From NCBI RefSeq assembly GCF_039521365.1, contig NZ_BAAACF010000001.1, forward strand, positions 1,302,001 through 1,366,000: a stretch of DNA of 64,000 bases, written 5' to 3'. The stretch is from Clostridium_AW malenominatum (GTDB taxonomy: Bacteria; Bacillota; Clostridia; Clostridiales; Clostridiaceae). Made by a program: the position numbers and the translations under genes. Every line of letters starts with the position of its first letter. Position 1 is the first letter of the stretch. The notes under the pieces were generated by a model. The model did not search any database and was not told the DNA's origin. It was given only the letters and a program-made list of their open reading frames with translations. Shown piece after piece: positions 34,344-41,788 of this stretch.

Positions 34344-34397
34344 TTGACAATTGTATAAATTTAGAGGAATATATATTATAGAAAAACAATTTGTCAA
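34344..34397 (+). promoter_or_regulatory. Inverted repeat around the putative diguanylate cyclase promoter
   Basis: TTGACAATTGT (34344-34354) and ACAATTTGTCAA (34386-34397) are inverted copies with a one-base gap. TTGACA can serve as -35, with GAATAT (34367-34372, spacer 17) or TATATT further on as a poor -10. The repeat could be an operator or a stem in the leader; the sequence does not decide. Confidence 0.4.
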
Positions 34398-34425
34398 TTC
34401 ATAGCGTTTAATAGGGGAGAGTTTT

Positions 34426-35511
34426 ATGATTAGGGATTTATTTATAAATGGAGCTATTTTAATATCATTTATTTCCCTTGGAAATCAATTTCTAAAAGAT
34501 AGAGATATAAATGTAAAGTCTTCATTAAAAGTTAAAATTCTTTGCGGTATAGCTACTGGTTTTTTAGGATGTATACTTATGATGTATAGTGTGAAGGTTT
34601 ATAAAAATGTAATTGTAGACTTTAGAACTTTGGGCATATTACTAGCATCAATTTTTGGTGGTTTTACCTCATCTGCTACCTCAGGAATAATCATTGGATT
34701 ATTTAGGCTAACTTATTTTGGAGTATCGCCAACATCAATGGTTCCATGTAGTACTGCAATTTTTATAGGAATAATATCTCCATTTATTACTTCAAAATTT
34801 ACTTCTTTAAAAAAGAAATGGATATATTCCTTGTTATTTTCTAATACAGTTGTAAGTCTATCTTTTATTCCATTATTGGATAATATAGAAGTGACAATTA
34901 AAACAATAGCATTTTATTGGATAGGTACAATATTAGCATCTATCATTGTGTTTTACTATATATGCTATCTTTTAGAAGCAAATGAAATGTACAGAAAATA
35001 TAAAGAAGAATCTACTAAAGATTTTCTTACAGGATTAAATAATGTAAGACAGTTTGATAAAGCTTTCAATAACATAACGTCCAAACTAGAAGAAAGGGAC
35101 GAAAAATTTTCTATTGCAATTATTGATATAGATTTTTTTAAAAAAGTAAATGATACTTATGGACATGCAGAGGGAGATGTTATTTTAAAGGAATTAGCAA
35201 ATGTTTTACTAAAGAGCTGTCGAAGCTTTGACATAGTATCGAGAATTGGCGGAGAAGAATTTTCTATAATGCTATTAGACTGCCCTTTAAAGCAAGCAAT
35301 GGAAATAGGAGAAAAAATACGTTTATCAGTAGAAAAACATGATTTTATTTTATCAGATAATAGAACAATCAACATAACTGTATCCATTGGGATATCAACC
35401 TATCCTGAATGTGAAAGGGATTTTAACAAATTATTAAAAGAAGCTGATGAAGCTTTATATAAAGCAAAGCAAACGGGTAGAAATAAAGTTGTTTTATGCA
35501 ATTACAAATAA
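34426..35511 (+). CDS. Membrane diguanylate cyclase (5TM-type sensor + GGDEF)
   Basis: 361 residues. The N-terminal half has five to six membrane helices with FRTLGILLASIFGGFTSS and SGIIIGLFRLTYFG, resembling the 5TMR-LYT sensor domain. The C-terminal GGDEF domain begins near residue 198 (DFLTGLNNVRQFDKAF), has the active-site GGEEF near 275 and IDFFKKVNDTYGH. An RxxD inhibitory site (RSFD) lies five residues before GGEEF, so product inhibition by cyclic di-GMP is expected. GEEF variants are usually active. It makes c-di-GMP from two GTP at the membrane. No EAL or riboswitch partner is in the window. The ATG follows AGGGGAGAG. Confidence 0.92.
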   Translation: MIRDLFINGAILISFISLGNQFLKDRDINVKSSLKVKILCGIATGFLGCILMMYSVKVYKNVIVDFRTLGILLASIFGGFTSSATSGIIIGLFRLTYFGVSPTSMVPCSTAIFIGIISPFITSKFTSLKKKWIYSLLFSNTVVSLSFIPLLDNIEVTIKTIAFYWIGTILASIIVFYYICYLLEANEMYRKYKEESTKDFLTGLNNVRQFDKAFNNITSKLEERDEKFSIAIIDIDFFKKVNDTYGHAEGDVILKELANVLLKSCRSFDIVSRIGGEEFSIMLLDCPLKQAMEIGEKIRLSVEKHDFILSDNRTINITVSIGISTYPECERDFNKLLKEADEALYKAKQTGRNKVVLCNYK

Positions 35512-35550
35512 GAGAGTAAGGTTATATTTAATAACTTCACTCTCTTTATT
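35511..35550 (+). terminator. Terminator after the diguanylate cyclase
   Basis: AGAGAGT (35511-35517) pairs with ACTCTCT (35539-35545), with an inner AGGTTAT/ATAACTT pairing, and is followed by T-rich sequence. Confidence 0.75.
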
Positions 35551-35622
35551 CTATAATAAAGGGATATTTTTTACGCATAGGGTAAAAATAAAAGGAGCAT
35601 TAACAAAAAGTGGAGTGATAAG

Positions 35623-36117
35623 GTGTATAGAAAAAAAGATTTTTTATTTATGGATGTTTTCGATGTGAAAGGAAAAAATATTGGTTGTATCAAAGACTTG
35701 ATAGTAGATTTCAATAGAGGGATTGTACTAGGCTTTACAATTATATCCTATAGAATATTTCAAGCTACTCAATATATATTAAAAGAAGATATTATATCCT
35801 TTAATAATCATATGGTAGTTTCTAAGTGTAGAAAGGGAAGTTTAATTGGACTTAGCGAAATAAAGCTTATGGATGTTATAGATTTAGAAGGAAATATAGT
35901 GGGAACTTTAGAGGATATAATATTTGAGGGCAAAAATTTTGTTATAAACGGAATTGTTATATGGACGGGTTATTTGGCAAGCTTATTATACGGAAAAAAA
36001 ATAGCGTTAATTAAAGATATAATTTTAGGAGAAGATTCAATACTTTACTTTGGCAATAAGGAAACCATATCTTTTTCAAATACACCAAGTACAATTTTAT
36101 TTAAGAGTGTAAAATGA
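35623..36117 (+). CDS. PRC-barrel domain protein
   Basis: The 164-residue protein seems to contain two PRC-barrel repeats: FMDVFDVKGKNIGCIKDLIVD near the start and KLMDVIDLEGNIVGTLEDII near residue 88. PRC barrels occur in RNA-processing (RimM) and photosynthetic or membrane-associated proteins; the function here is unknown. The start is GTG 35623 with GGAGTGA 4 bases upstream, and the following frame gives the typical barrel start. Its stop overlaps the start of the AI-2E family gene by 4 bases (ATGA), so the two products are coupled and may act together at the membrane. Confidence 0.82.
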   Translation: MYRKKDFLFMDVFDVKGKNIGCIKDLIVDFNRGIVLGFTIISYRIFQATQYILKEDIISFNNHMVVSKCRKGSLIGLSEIKLMDVIDLEGNIVGTLEDIIFEGKNFVINGIVIWTGYLASLLYGKKIALIKDIILGEDSILYFGNKETISFSNTPSTILFKSVK

Positions 36118-37136
36118 GAAAGTTCAATATTATAAAATATAAAAATTTAATAGTAATTTTTGTAATAGTAGTATTCTTATTGCTGTTTAGATTAAATATT
36201 GTAAAGCAAATCTCCTTTGTTTTATTTTTATCTTTTATATGTGCATACATAATAAAACCTATATATTTAAAGCTAGTTTCTTTAGGAGTGAAAAAAAGCC
36301 TTTCTGCGTTTTTATTAATCATATTTTTTATTGTGTTATTAATTGTAAATATTGTTTTTTTAATTCCTATATTGTTAAAAGAAACTTCAAATATTGGGGG
36401 AGCCTTTATGCAATTAGAAGGAGTAATTGATGATATATATAATAATATGAGGCCATTAAAAGACAATAAAATATTTTTTAATGCATTAGAAAACCTATAT
36501 TTAAAAATTAATCTTAGTTTAGATACTCTATTTAATAATGTATTTGAGAAGACTTTGAAATTTGGAGAAAGCTTCTTTTCGTTAACTCTAGTACCCATAC
36601 TATCATATTATTTTTTAGTAGATAGTAAAGAAATTTATAAAATATTTATAACATTATTTCCCCTAAAAAGTAGAAAAGTAGTAAGGAAGATTGTAGAGGA
36701 TATTGATAAAATTCTTTGTAGATATATTGTGACACAAGTTATACTATCTATAATTATTTGGATTATTACTTTTATAATTTTAGTGATGTTAAAGGTTCAA
36801 TTTCCTTTTATATTATCTTTTTTAAATGCATTTTTCAATATAATCCCTTATTTTGGCCCCGTATTTGGCTCTTTACCTGCCATTATAATAGCCCTCTTGA
36901 AGTCACCTTATACTGCTCTGTGGACGGCTACATGTCTATACCTATTACAGCAGCTAGAAGGCAATATAATATCACCTAAGTTAATAGGAGATAATATAAG
37001 CATCCATCCCTTAGTGGTTATAGTATTATTACTTCTTGGAGGGAAACTTTGGGGATTTTTAGGTATGGTTTTAGCAGTGCCACTGGGGGTAATGGTTAAA
37101 GTGATTTACGAAGATTTAAACTACTATATTTTTTAA
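36114..37136 (+). CDS. AI-2E family transporter (PerM/YdiK type)
   Basis: The 340-residue membrane protein has a pair of N-terminal helices (about residues 12-45), one near 60-85, a polar region and then four to five C-terminal helices. FNIIPYFGPVFGSLPAIIIAL and GNIISPKLIGDNISIHPL are the hallmark motifs of the AI-2E/UPF0118 family. Members have been proposed as exporters of signals, Na+/H+ or other solutes; the substrate is not evident. The ATG overlaps the TGA of the PRC-barrel gene. It ends just before the alaS promoter, with no clear terminator between. Confidence 0.9.
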   Translation: MRKFNIIKYKNLIVIFVIVVFLLLFRLNIVKQISFVLFLSFICAYIIKPIYLKLVSLGVKKSLSAFLLIIFFIVLLIVNIVFLIPILLKETSNIGGAFMQLEGVIDDIYNNMRPLKDNKIFFNALENLYLKINLSLDTLFNNVFEKTLKFGESFFSLTLVPILSYYFLVDSKEIYKIFITLFPLKSRKVVRKIVEDIDKILCRYIVTQVILSIIIWIITFIILVMLKVQFPFILSFLNAFFNIIPYFGPVFGSLPAIIIALLKSPYTALWTATCLYLLQQLEGNIISPKLIGDNISIHPLVVIVLLLLGGKLWGFLGMVLAVPLGVMVKVIYEDLNYYIF

Positions 37137-37140
37137 TGTA

Positions 37141-37169
37141 TTGACATAAAGGGATTTTTTATTTATAAT
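37141..37169 (+). promoter_or_regulatory. Promoter of the alaS T-box leader
   Basis: TTGACA at 37141-37146 and TATAAT at 37164-37169 with a 17-base spacer form a consensus sigma-A promoter. Confidence 0.85.
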
Positions 37170-37175
37170 CGTTAT

Positions 37176-37384
37176 CAAAATGAATATTTTGGCTATGATA
37201 AAAAGGAGTAAATATGTTCTATTATATAGAGAGGAAGTGGCTTGGTGAAAACTTCTTATTAGACATATTGAAGGCTGTTTTAGAGCCGTAAATTTTAAGA
37301 GATATAGGCATAGTATTTGCTTATATAATTAGGGTGGTACCGCGGATAAGCTTTCGTCCCTTGTGGACTGAAGGCTTTTTTTGT
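37176..37384 (+). promoter_or_regulatory. T-box leader controlling alaS (alanine specifier)
   Basis: T-box leaders sense uncharged tRNA and switch between termination and antitermination. The T-box sequence AGGGTGGTACCGCG lies at 37331-37344. Stem I has the AGTA element, a helix AATATGTT/GACATATT and the GGTGAAAAC motif. After GAA in the specifier loop comes the codon GCT (37274-37276), which fits alanine and alaS. The terminator stem (AAGCTTTC-GTCC with GGACTGAAGGC) ends in a T run at 37374-37384. I inferred the fold by hand. Confidence 0.9.
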
Positions 37385-37428
37385 TTTCAAAATTAAAAAT
37401 TGTTAATATTGATATGGAGGAGATATAT

Positions 37429-40068
37429 ATGAAAAAGATGGGTTTAAATGAACTAAGAGAAGCTTATTTAGAATTTTTTAGAGGAAAAGAACATTTAACA
37501 TTACCTAGTTTTCCTTTAGTACCGAAAAATGATAATAGTTTATTATTAATAAACGCTGGTATGGCTCCCTTAAAGCCATATTTTACAGGAGTTCAAACTC
37601 CGCCAAATAGAAGAATGGCTACTTGTCAAAAATGTATAAGAACTGGGGATATTGAAAATGTAGGAAAGACATCAAGACACGGTACATTCTTTGAAATGCT
37701 TGGAAACTTTTCCTTTGGAGATTATTTTAAAGAAGAAGTAATTCCATGGGCATGGGAATTTGTAACAAAAACTTTAGAATTACCAAAGGATAGATTATAT
37801 GTAACTATATATTTAGATGATGATGAGGCTTTCGATATTTGGACTAAGAGCACGGATATTGATCCAACTAGAATTTTTAGACTAGGAAAGAAGGATAACT
37901 TCTGGGAAATAGGTCAAGGACCATGTGGACCTTGCTCTGAGATTCATTTCGATAGAGGAGAGGGAAAAATTCTTACCGCTGAAGAATTTGTTAAGGCTGG
38001 AGACGAGGACAGAGTAGTTGAGTTCTGGAATTTAGTATTTACTCAATTTGATAAGGATGAATTTGGCAATTACAATAAATTAGCAAGTCCCAACATAGAC
38101 ACTGGAATGGGTCTTGAAAGAATAGCTACTATAATGCAAGGAACAAACAGCATTTTTGAAGTTGATACAATAAAAGCTATATTAGAAGAAGTAAGCAAAG
38201 TTTCAGGTGTAGAATATGGAAAAGACAGAAATAATGACATATCTTTAAGAGTTATAACAGACCATATAAGAAGTGTTACCTTCATGATTGGAGATGGCAT
38301 ATTACCATCTAATGAGGGAAGAGGATATGTTTTAAGAAGACTTCTTAGAAGAGCTGCAAGACATGGAAGATTACTAGGAATAAACAATATTTTCCTTAAT
38401 AAAATTTGTGACGTTGTTATTTCAAATTCCTGTGGAGCATACCCTGAACTTAAAGAAAAAGAAGAGTATATTAAAAAGGTAATAAAACTAGAAGAAGAAA
38501 GATTTAGTGAAACCATCGATGGCGGAATACAAATATTAAATGACTATATAGATGAGTTAATAAAAGAAAATAAAAATACATTATCTGGAGAAAAAGCATT
38601 TAAGCTCTATGACACCTATGGATTCCCATTAGAATTAACAGAAGAAATATTAGAAGAAAAGGGAATAAAACTAGATATAGAAGGCTTTAACAAGGAAATG
38701 AAGGAGCAAAGAGAAAGAGCTAGAGCAGCAAGAGAAGAGTCAAACTATATGGGATCAGAAGATACCATATTAAATAAGCTTCCTAATGAAATAGAAACTG
38801 AATTTGTTGGTTATGATAAGGTGGAAGTGGAATCAAAGGTAGCTACTATAGTTGTAAATGAAGGATTCTCCACTGCTATTATGGAAGGTGAAGAAGGGGT
38901 TCTAGTTACAGAAAAGACTCCATTCTATGCAGAAATGGGCGGACAAATTGGAGATGTTGGCTTTATAATTGGAAAAGAAGGAAAGGCTGAAGTATTAGAT
39001 TGTAAAAATAATTTAGCTGGAAAAACTCTTCATTTTGTTAAAGTGATTGAAGGAAAAATTGAAAAAGGTGAAGAAGTAAAATTAGTAGTTGATGGTTTAA
39101 GAAGAGACAGTATAAGAAAAAATCATACTGCAACTCATATGCTTCATACAGCTCTTAAAGAAATTTTAGGAAATCACGTTCAGCAGTCAGGTTCTTATGT
39201 AGATGAAGAAAGATTAAGATTTGACTTTAATCATTTTACAGCTTTAACTGAGGAAGAGATAAAATCCATAGAAAAGTTAGTAAACTATAAAATTATGAGC
39301 GTACTTCCTGTGATAACAGATGTAATGACTATAGAAGAGGCTAAAGAAAAGGGAGCAGTAGCTTTATTCGATGATAAATATAAAGCAAATGTAAGAGTGG
39401 TTTCAGCAGGAGATTTTAGCAAGGAGCTTTGTGGAGGAACTCACGTAGGTAATACTGGAGAAATTGGAGTATTTAAAATAATTTCTGAAGCAGGTGTTGC
39501 TGCAGGGGTTAGAAGAATTGAAGCGTTAACAGGAATGAATGCAATAGCTTATATGGAAGAAAAAGAAAATGTAATAAAAAATTTATCTCATGTACTAAAA
39601 TGTGGAGAAAAGGATATACTAAATAAAGTAAATGCTCAAATTTCTGAAATGAAGATTAAAGATAAAGAAATAAGTGAGCTAAAGAAAGAATTAGCTAGTG
39701 GGTCTGAGGAAGCATTATTAAACAACATTAAAGAAATTAATGGTGTAAAATTTATATCAGGAGTAGTAGAAGATATTGATGGAGATGCTTTAAGAGATTT
39801 AGGAGATAAATTAAGAGATAAACTTGTAGATGGAGTGGTACTACTGGGAAGTTTAAATGAAGGTAAAGTTCAATTCTTAGCCATGGCATCAAAGGGAGCA
39901 ATAGCTAAGGGAGTACACTGCGGAAAAATAATAAAAGAAGTTGCAACTGTTGCTGGTGGCAGCGGCGGTGGAAGACCAGATATGGCTCAAGCAGGTGGTA
40001 AGTTACCAGAGAAAATGGAGGAAGCTATAGCTAAAGGAGAAGAATTATTAGCTAATTTATCAAAATAG
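37429..40068 (+). CDS. alaS: Alanyl-tRNA synthetase
   Basis: The 879-residue enzyme, the normal length, charges tRNA-Ala. The class II core has LREAYLEFFRGKEHLTLPS, NRRMATCQKCIRTGDIENVG and PNIDTGMGLERIA. The editing domain has the zinc motif HTATHMLH and CGGTHVGNTGE, and the C-terminal part ends with GGSGGGRPDMAQAGG. The frame is open from 37381 within the T-box terminator tail, but ATG 37429 behind GGAGGAG gives the family N-terminus. Expression is controlled by the T-box leader upstream. Downstream is the conserved ireB-ruvX-DUF1292 cluster. Confidence 0.97.
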   Translation: MKKMGLNELREAYLEFFRGKEHLTLPSFPLVPKNDNSLLLINAGMAPLKPYFTGVQTPPNRRMATCQKCIRTGDIENVGKTSRHGTFFEMLGNFSFGDYFKEEVIPWAWEFVTKTLELPKDRLYVTIYLDDDEAFDIWTKSTDIDPTRIFRLGKKDNFWEIGQGPCGPCSEIHFDRGEGKILTAEEFVKAGDEDRVVEFWNLVFTQFDKDEFGNYNKLASPNIDTGMGLERIATIMQGTNSIFEVDTIKAILEEVSKVSGVEYGKDRNNDISLRVITDHIRSVTFMIGDGILPSNEGRGYVLRRLLRRAARHGRLLGINNIFLNKICDVVISNSCGAYPELKEKEEYIKKVIKLEEERFSETIDGGIQILNDYIDELIKENKNTLSGEKAFKLYDTYGFPLELTEEILEEKGIKLDIEGFNKEMKEQRERARAAREESNYMGSEDTILNKLPNEIETEFVGYDKVEVESKVATIVVNEGFSTAIMEGEEGVLVTEKTPFYAEMGGQIGDVGFIIGKEGKAEVLDCKNNLAGKTLHFVKVIEGKIEKGEEVKLVVDGLRRDSIRKNHTATHMLHTALKEILGNHVQQSGSYVDEERLRFDFNHFTALTEEEIKSIEKLVNYKIMSVLPVITDVMTIEEAKEKGAVALFDDKYKANVRVVSAGDFSKELCGGTHVGNTGEIGVFKIISEAGVAAGVRRIEALTGMNAIAYMEEKENVIKNLSHVLKCGEKDILNKVNAQISEMKIKDKEISELKKELASGSEEALLNNIKEINGVKFISGVVEDIDGDALRDLGDKLRDKLVDGVVLLGSLNEGKVQFLAMASKGAIAKGVHCGKIIKEVATVAGGSGGGRPDMAQAGGKLPEKMEEAIAKGEELLANLSK

Positions 40069-40097
40069 TATACAATTTTACATTTATGCTATATAAT
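40069..40097 (+). promoter_or_regulatory. Probable promoter of ireB
   Basis: TATACA (40069-40074) and TATAAT (40092-40097) are spaced by 17 bases, directly after the alaS stop. Confidence 0.5.
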
Positions 40098-40145
40098 ATA
40101 TTTAATCAATCATTCCTTACATGTAGTAAGAGAGGTGAAGATATA

Positions 40146-40394
40146 ATGGGAAATGATCATACTATACAATTTGATGTAATGAAAAATAAAAAAGATTTGA
40201 CTAAGCAAATACTAACAGAAGTATATGCTTCATTAAAGGAAAAGGGATATAATCCAGTAAATCAAATGGTAGGATATTTAATATCTGGAGACCCAACCTA
40301 TATAACTAATTATAATGGAGCCAGAGCTTTAGTTAGAAAGCTAGAACGAGATGAGATTTTAGAAGAGGTATTAAAAAGCTACTTAAATATTTAG
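40146..40394 (+). CDS. ireB: IreB family regulatory phosphoprotein (UPF0297)
   Basis: This 82-residue protein of the IreB/UPF0297 family is a substrate of the PASTA kinase IreK in Enterococcus, where it influences cell-envelope stress resistance. Family segments are IQFDVMKNKKDLTKQILTEV, GYNPVNQMVGYLISGDPTY and ARALVRKLERDEILEE. Thr6 near the N-terminus lies where phosphorylated threonines occur in the Enterococcus protein. The frame extends upstream, but ATG 40146 follows AGAGGTGAAGATATA. It sits with ruvX and the DUF1292 gene, an arrangement kept across Firmicutes. Confidence 0.93.
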   Translation: MGNDHTIQFDVMKNKKDLTKQILTEVYASLKEKGYNPVNQMVGYLISGDPTYITNYNGARALVRKLERDEILEEVLKSYLNI

Positions 40395-40425
40395 TAAAAA
40401 TGCCCTAAGTGGCATTTTTACTTTT
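40394..40425 (+). terminator. Terminator between ireB and ruvX
   Basis: An 11-bp stem GTAAAAATGCC/GGCATTTTTAC with a 6-base loop is followed by TTTT. The last base of the ireB stop begins the stem, so ruvX needs readthrough or its own promoter. Confidence 0.8.
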
Positions 40426-40452
40426 AAAATGCACATAATAAAGGAGAAAAAT

Positions 40453-40866
40453 ATGAGAATACTAGGTCTTGATATAGGTGATAGAACTATAGGAGTTGCA
40501 ATTAGCGATCCTCTAGGACTTACTGCTCAAGGTATCACAACGGTTAAAAGAAAGGGCATAGAAAGAGATATAGAGGAAATAAAGAATATATGCTTTGAAT
40601 ACGGAGTGGAAAAAATAGTAGCTGGATTACCTAAAAATATGAATGGTACTTTAGGCCCTCAAAGTGAAAAAGTAAAGTCGGTTTGTGAAGCTTTAGAAAC
40701 AAACCTTGGAATAGAAATAATAATGTGGGATGAGAGACTAACCACTGTTGCGGCACATAGACTTATGCTAGAGGCTGACTTATCTAGAGAAAAGAGAAAA
40801 AAAATAGTTGATAAAATTGCTGCAACCTATATATTACAAGGATATTTAGACAGCATATATAAATAA
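40453..40866 (+). CDS. ruvX: RuvX/YqgF family Holliday junction resolvase-like nuclease
   Basis: The 137-residue RNase H-fold protein has GLDIGDRTIGVAISDPLG at the N-terminus, VAGLPKNMNGTLGPQ and DERLTTVAAHR, which carry the acidic active-site residues. YqgF proteins are essential in E. coli and act in pre-16S rRNA processing; a role in DNA junction cleavage was proposed from the fold. The frame is open to 40429, but ATG 40453 follows AAAGGAGAAAAAT. The DUF1292 gene follows at 24 bases. Confidence 0.93.
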   Translation: MRILGLDIGDRTIGVAISDPLGLTAQGITTVKRKGIERDIEEIKNICFEYGVEKIVAGLPKNMNGTLGPQSEKVKSVCEALETNLGIEIIMWDERLTTVAAHRLMLEADLSREKRKKIVDKIAATYILQGYLDSIYK

Positions 40867-40890
40867 ATAATTAATTTAGAGGTGGATTTT

Positions 40891-41160
40891 ATGGAAAATG
40901 ATGTAAGTACAATAGTTTTAACAGATGAAAATGGAGAGGAAATAGAGTTTGAAGTCCTAACAAAGCTTGATATTGAACAAAATGAATATGTAATCGTAGT
41001 GCCTATGGGTGAAGAAACAGATGAAGCAATAGCTTTAAAAGTAGAAACAGATGAAGATGGTAATGAAGTATTAATAACCATTGATGATGAAGAAGAATTT
41101 GCATTAGTAGCTGAAGCATATGAAACATTGTTTTCAGATGAAGAGGATGATTTAAATTAA
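40891..41160 (+). CDS. DUF1292 domain protein (YrzB-like)
   Basis: The 89-residue, strongly acidic protein (many Glu and Asp, FSDEEDDLN at the end) belongs to DUF1292. The conserved core is TLTDENGEEIEFEVL-like (here IVLTDENGEEIEFEVLTKL) and EYVIVVPMGE. It always accompanies ireB and ruvX in Firmicutes, but its function is unknown. The frame opens with GTG 40882 inside the ribosome binding site; ATG 40891 is the better start (AGAGGTGG upstream). A terminator follows. Confidence 0.9.
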   Translation: MENDVSTIVLTDENGEEIEFEVLTKLDIEQNEYVIVVPMGEETDEAIALKVETDEDGNEVLITIDDEEEFALVAEAYETLFSDEEDDLN

Positions 41161-41176
41161 ATAATTTAAATTAAAT

Positions 41177-41211
41177 AATAAAGCTATGTGATGAATACAC
41201 ATAGCTTTATT
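41177..41211 (+). terminator. Terminator after the DUF1292 gene
   Basis: A 14-bp perfect stem (AATAAAGCTATGTG with its complement) has a 7-base loop and a TTATTT tail. Confidence 0.85.
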
Positions 41212-41228
41212 ATTTAAAATCCATGATT

Positions 41229-41243
41229 AATTGATTATCAATT
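41229..41243 (+). promoter_or_regulatory. Candidate Fur box upstream of fur
   Basis: AATTGAT-T-ATCAATT is a perfect 7-1-7 inverted repeat, the geometry of Fur-family operators. It overlaps the -35 TTGACA of the fur promoter, which suggests autorepression. Confidence 0.6.
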
Positions 41244-41271
41244 GACATTCGTTATAATTAACAGTTATAAT
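41242..41271 (+). promoter_or_regulatory. Promoter of fur
   Basis: TTGACA at 41242-41247 and TATAAT at 41266-41271 have an 18-base spacer. A second pair, TTGATT 41231-41236 and TATAAT 41253-41258 (spacer 16), overlaps it. Confidence 0.7.
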
Positions 41272-41307
41272 AAGCTATAATATATATTTAAAAAGTGAGG
41301 TACTTAT

Positions 41308-41757
41308 ATGGCGGATACTTCTTATGATCAAATTGATAAATTAAAAAATATATTAAAAGAAAAAGGTTATAAGTTGACACCTCAAAGAAGAGCAATTGTT
41401 GATATGATATTAAAAAACCAAGGAAATCATTTAACAACGGAAGAGTTATATAATTTAGTTAAAAAAGAATGTCCTGAGATTGGATTGGCTACTGTTTATA
41501 GAACAGTATTATTGTTAGAAGAGATGGGGATAATTACTAAATTAGATTTAAATGATGGTTGTAGTAGATATGAATTGGTTAATGAAGACGAAAGTCATCA
41601 TCATCATCACCTTATATGCACAAATTGTGGTAAGGTAATTGAAGTTGAAGGCGACCTTTTAGAGAGTTTAGAAAACAATATAGAGTTTAAATATAGATTC
41701 CAAATTAAAGATCATAGTTTAAAATTCTATGGTTTATGCAGTGAGTGCTCTGAATAG
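41308..41757 (+). CDS. fur: Fur-family transcriptional regulator, Fur-like
   Basis: The 149-residue protein has the Fur winged helix (YKLTPQRRAIVDMILK, then GLATVYRTVLLLEEMGII) and the metal-binding dimer domain. The structural zinc site is formed by CTNCGK and the C-terminal CSEC. The His run HHHHHLIC and the Glu in GKVIEVEGD match Fur rather than PerR, which has Asp at that position, and GLATVYR also fits Fur. It would repress iron-uptake genes with Fe2+ bound. The ATG follows GTGAGGTACTT. A perfect 7-1-7 repeat lies over its promoter. rnjA follows 31 bases later with no terminator, so the two may be cotranscribed. Confidence 0.9.
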   Translation: MADTSYDQIDKLKNILKEKGYKLTPQRRAIVDMILKNQGNHLTTEELYNLVKKECPEIGLATVYRTVLLLEEMGIITKLDLNDGCSRYELVNEDESHHHHHLICTNCGKVIEVEGDLLESLENNIEFKYRFQIKDHSLKFYGLCSECSE

Positions 41758-41788
41758 AAAATGAATAAAAAAATAAAGGAGGGGGAAA

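Noticed and set aside
34344..34425. Cyclic di-GMP riboswitch before the diguanylate cyclase gene
   Set aside because: The region is too short and lacks the conserved GEMM core; only an inverted repeat is present.
38070..38516. 148-codon open frame antisense to alaS
   Set aside because: Shadow of a strongly conserved gene; no start signals.
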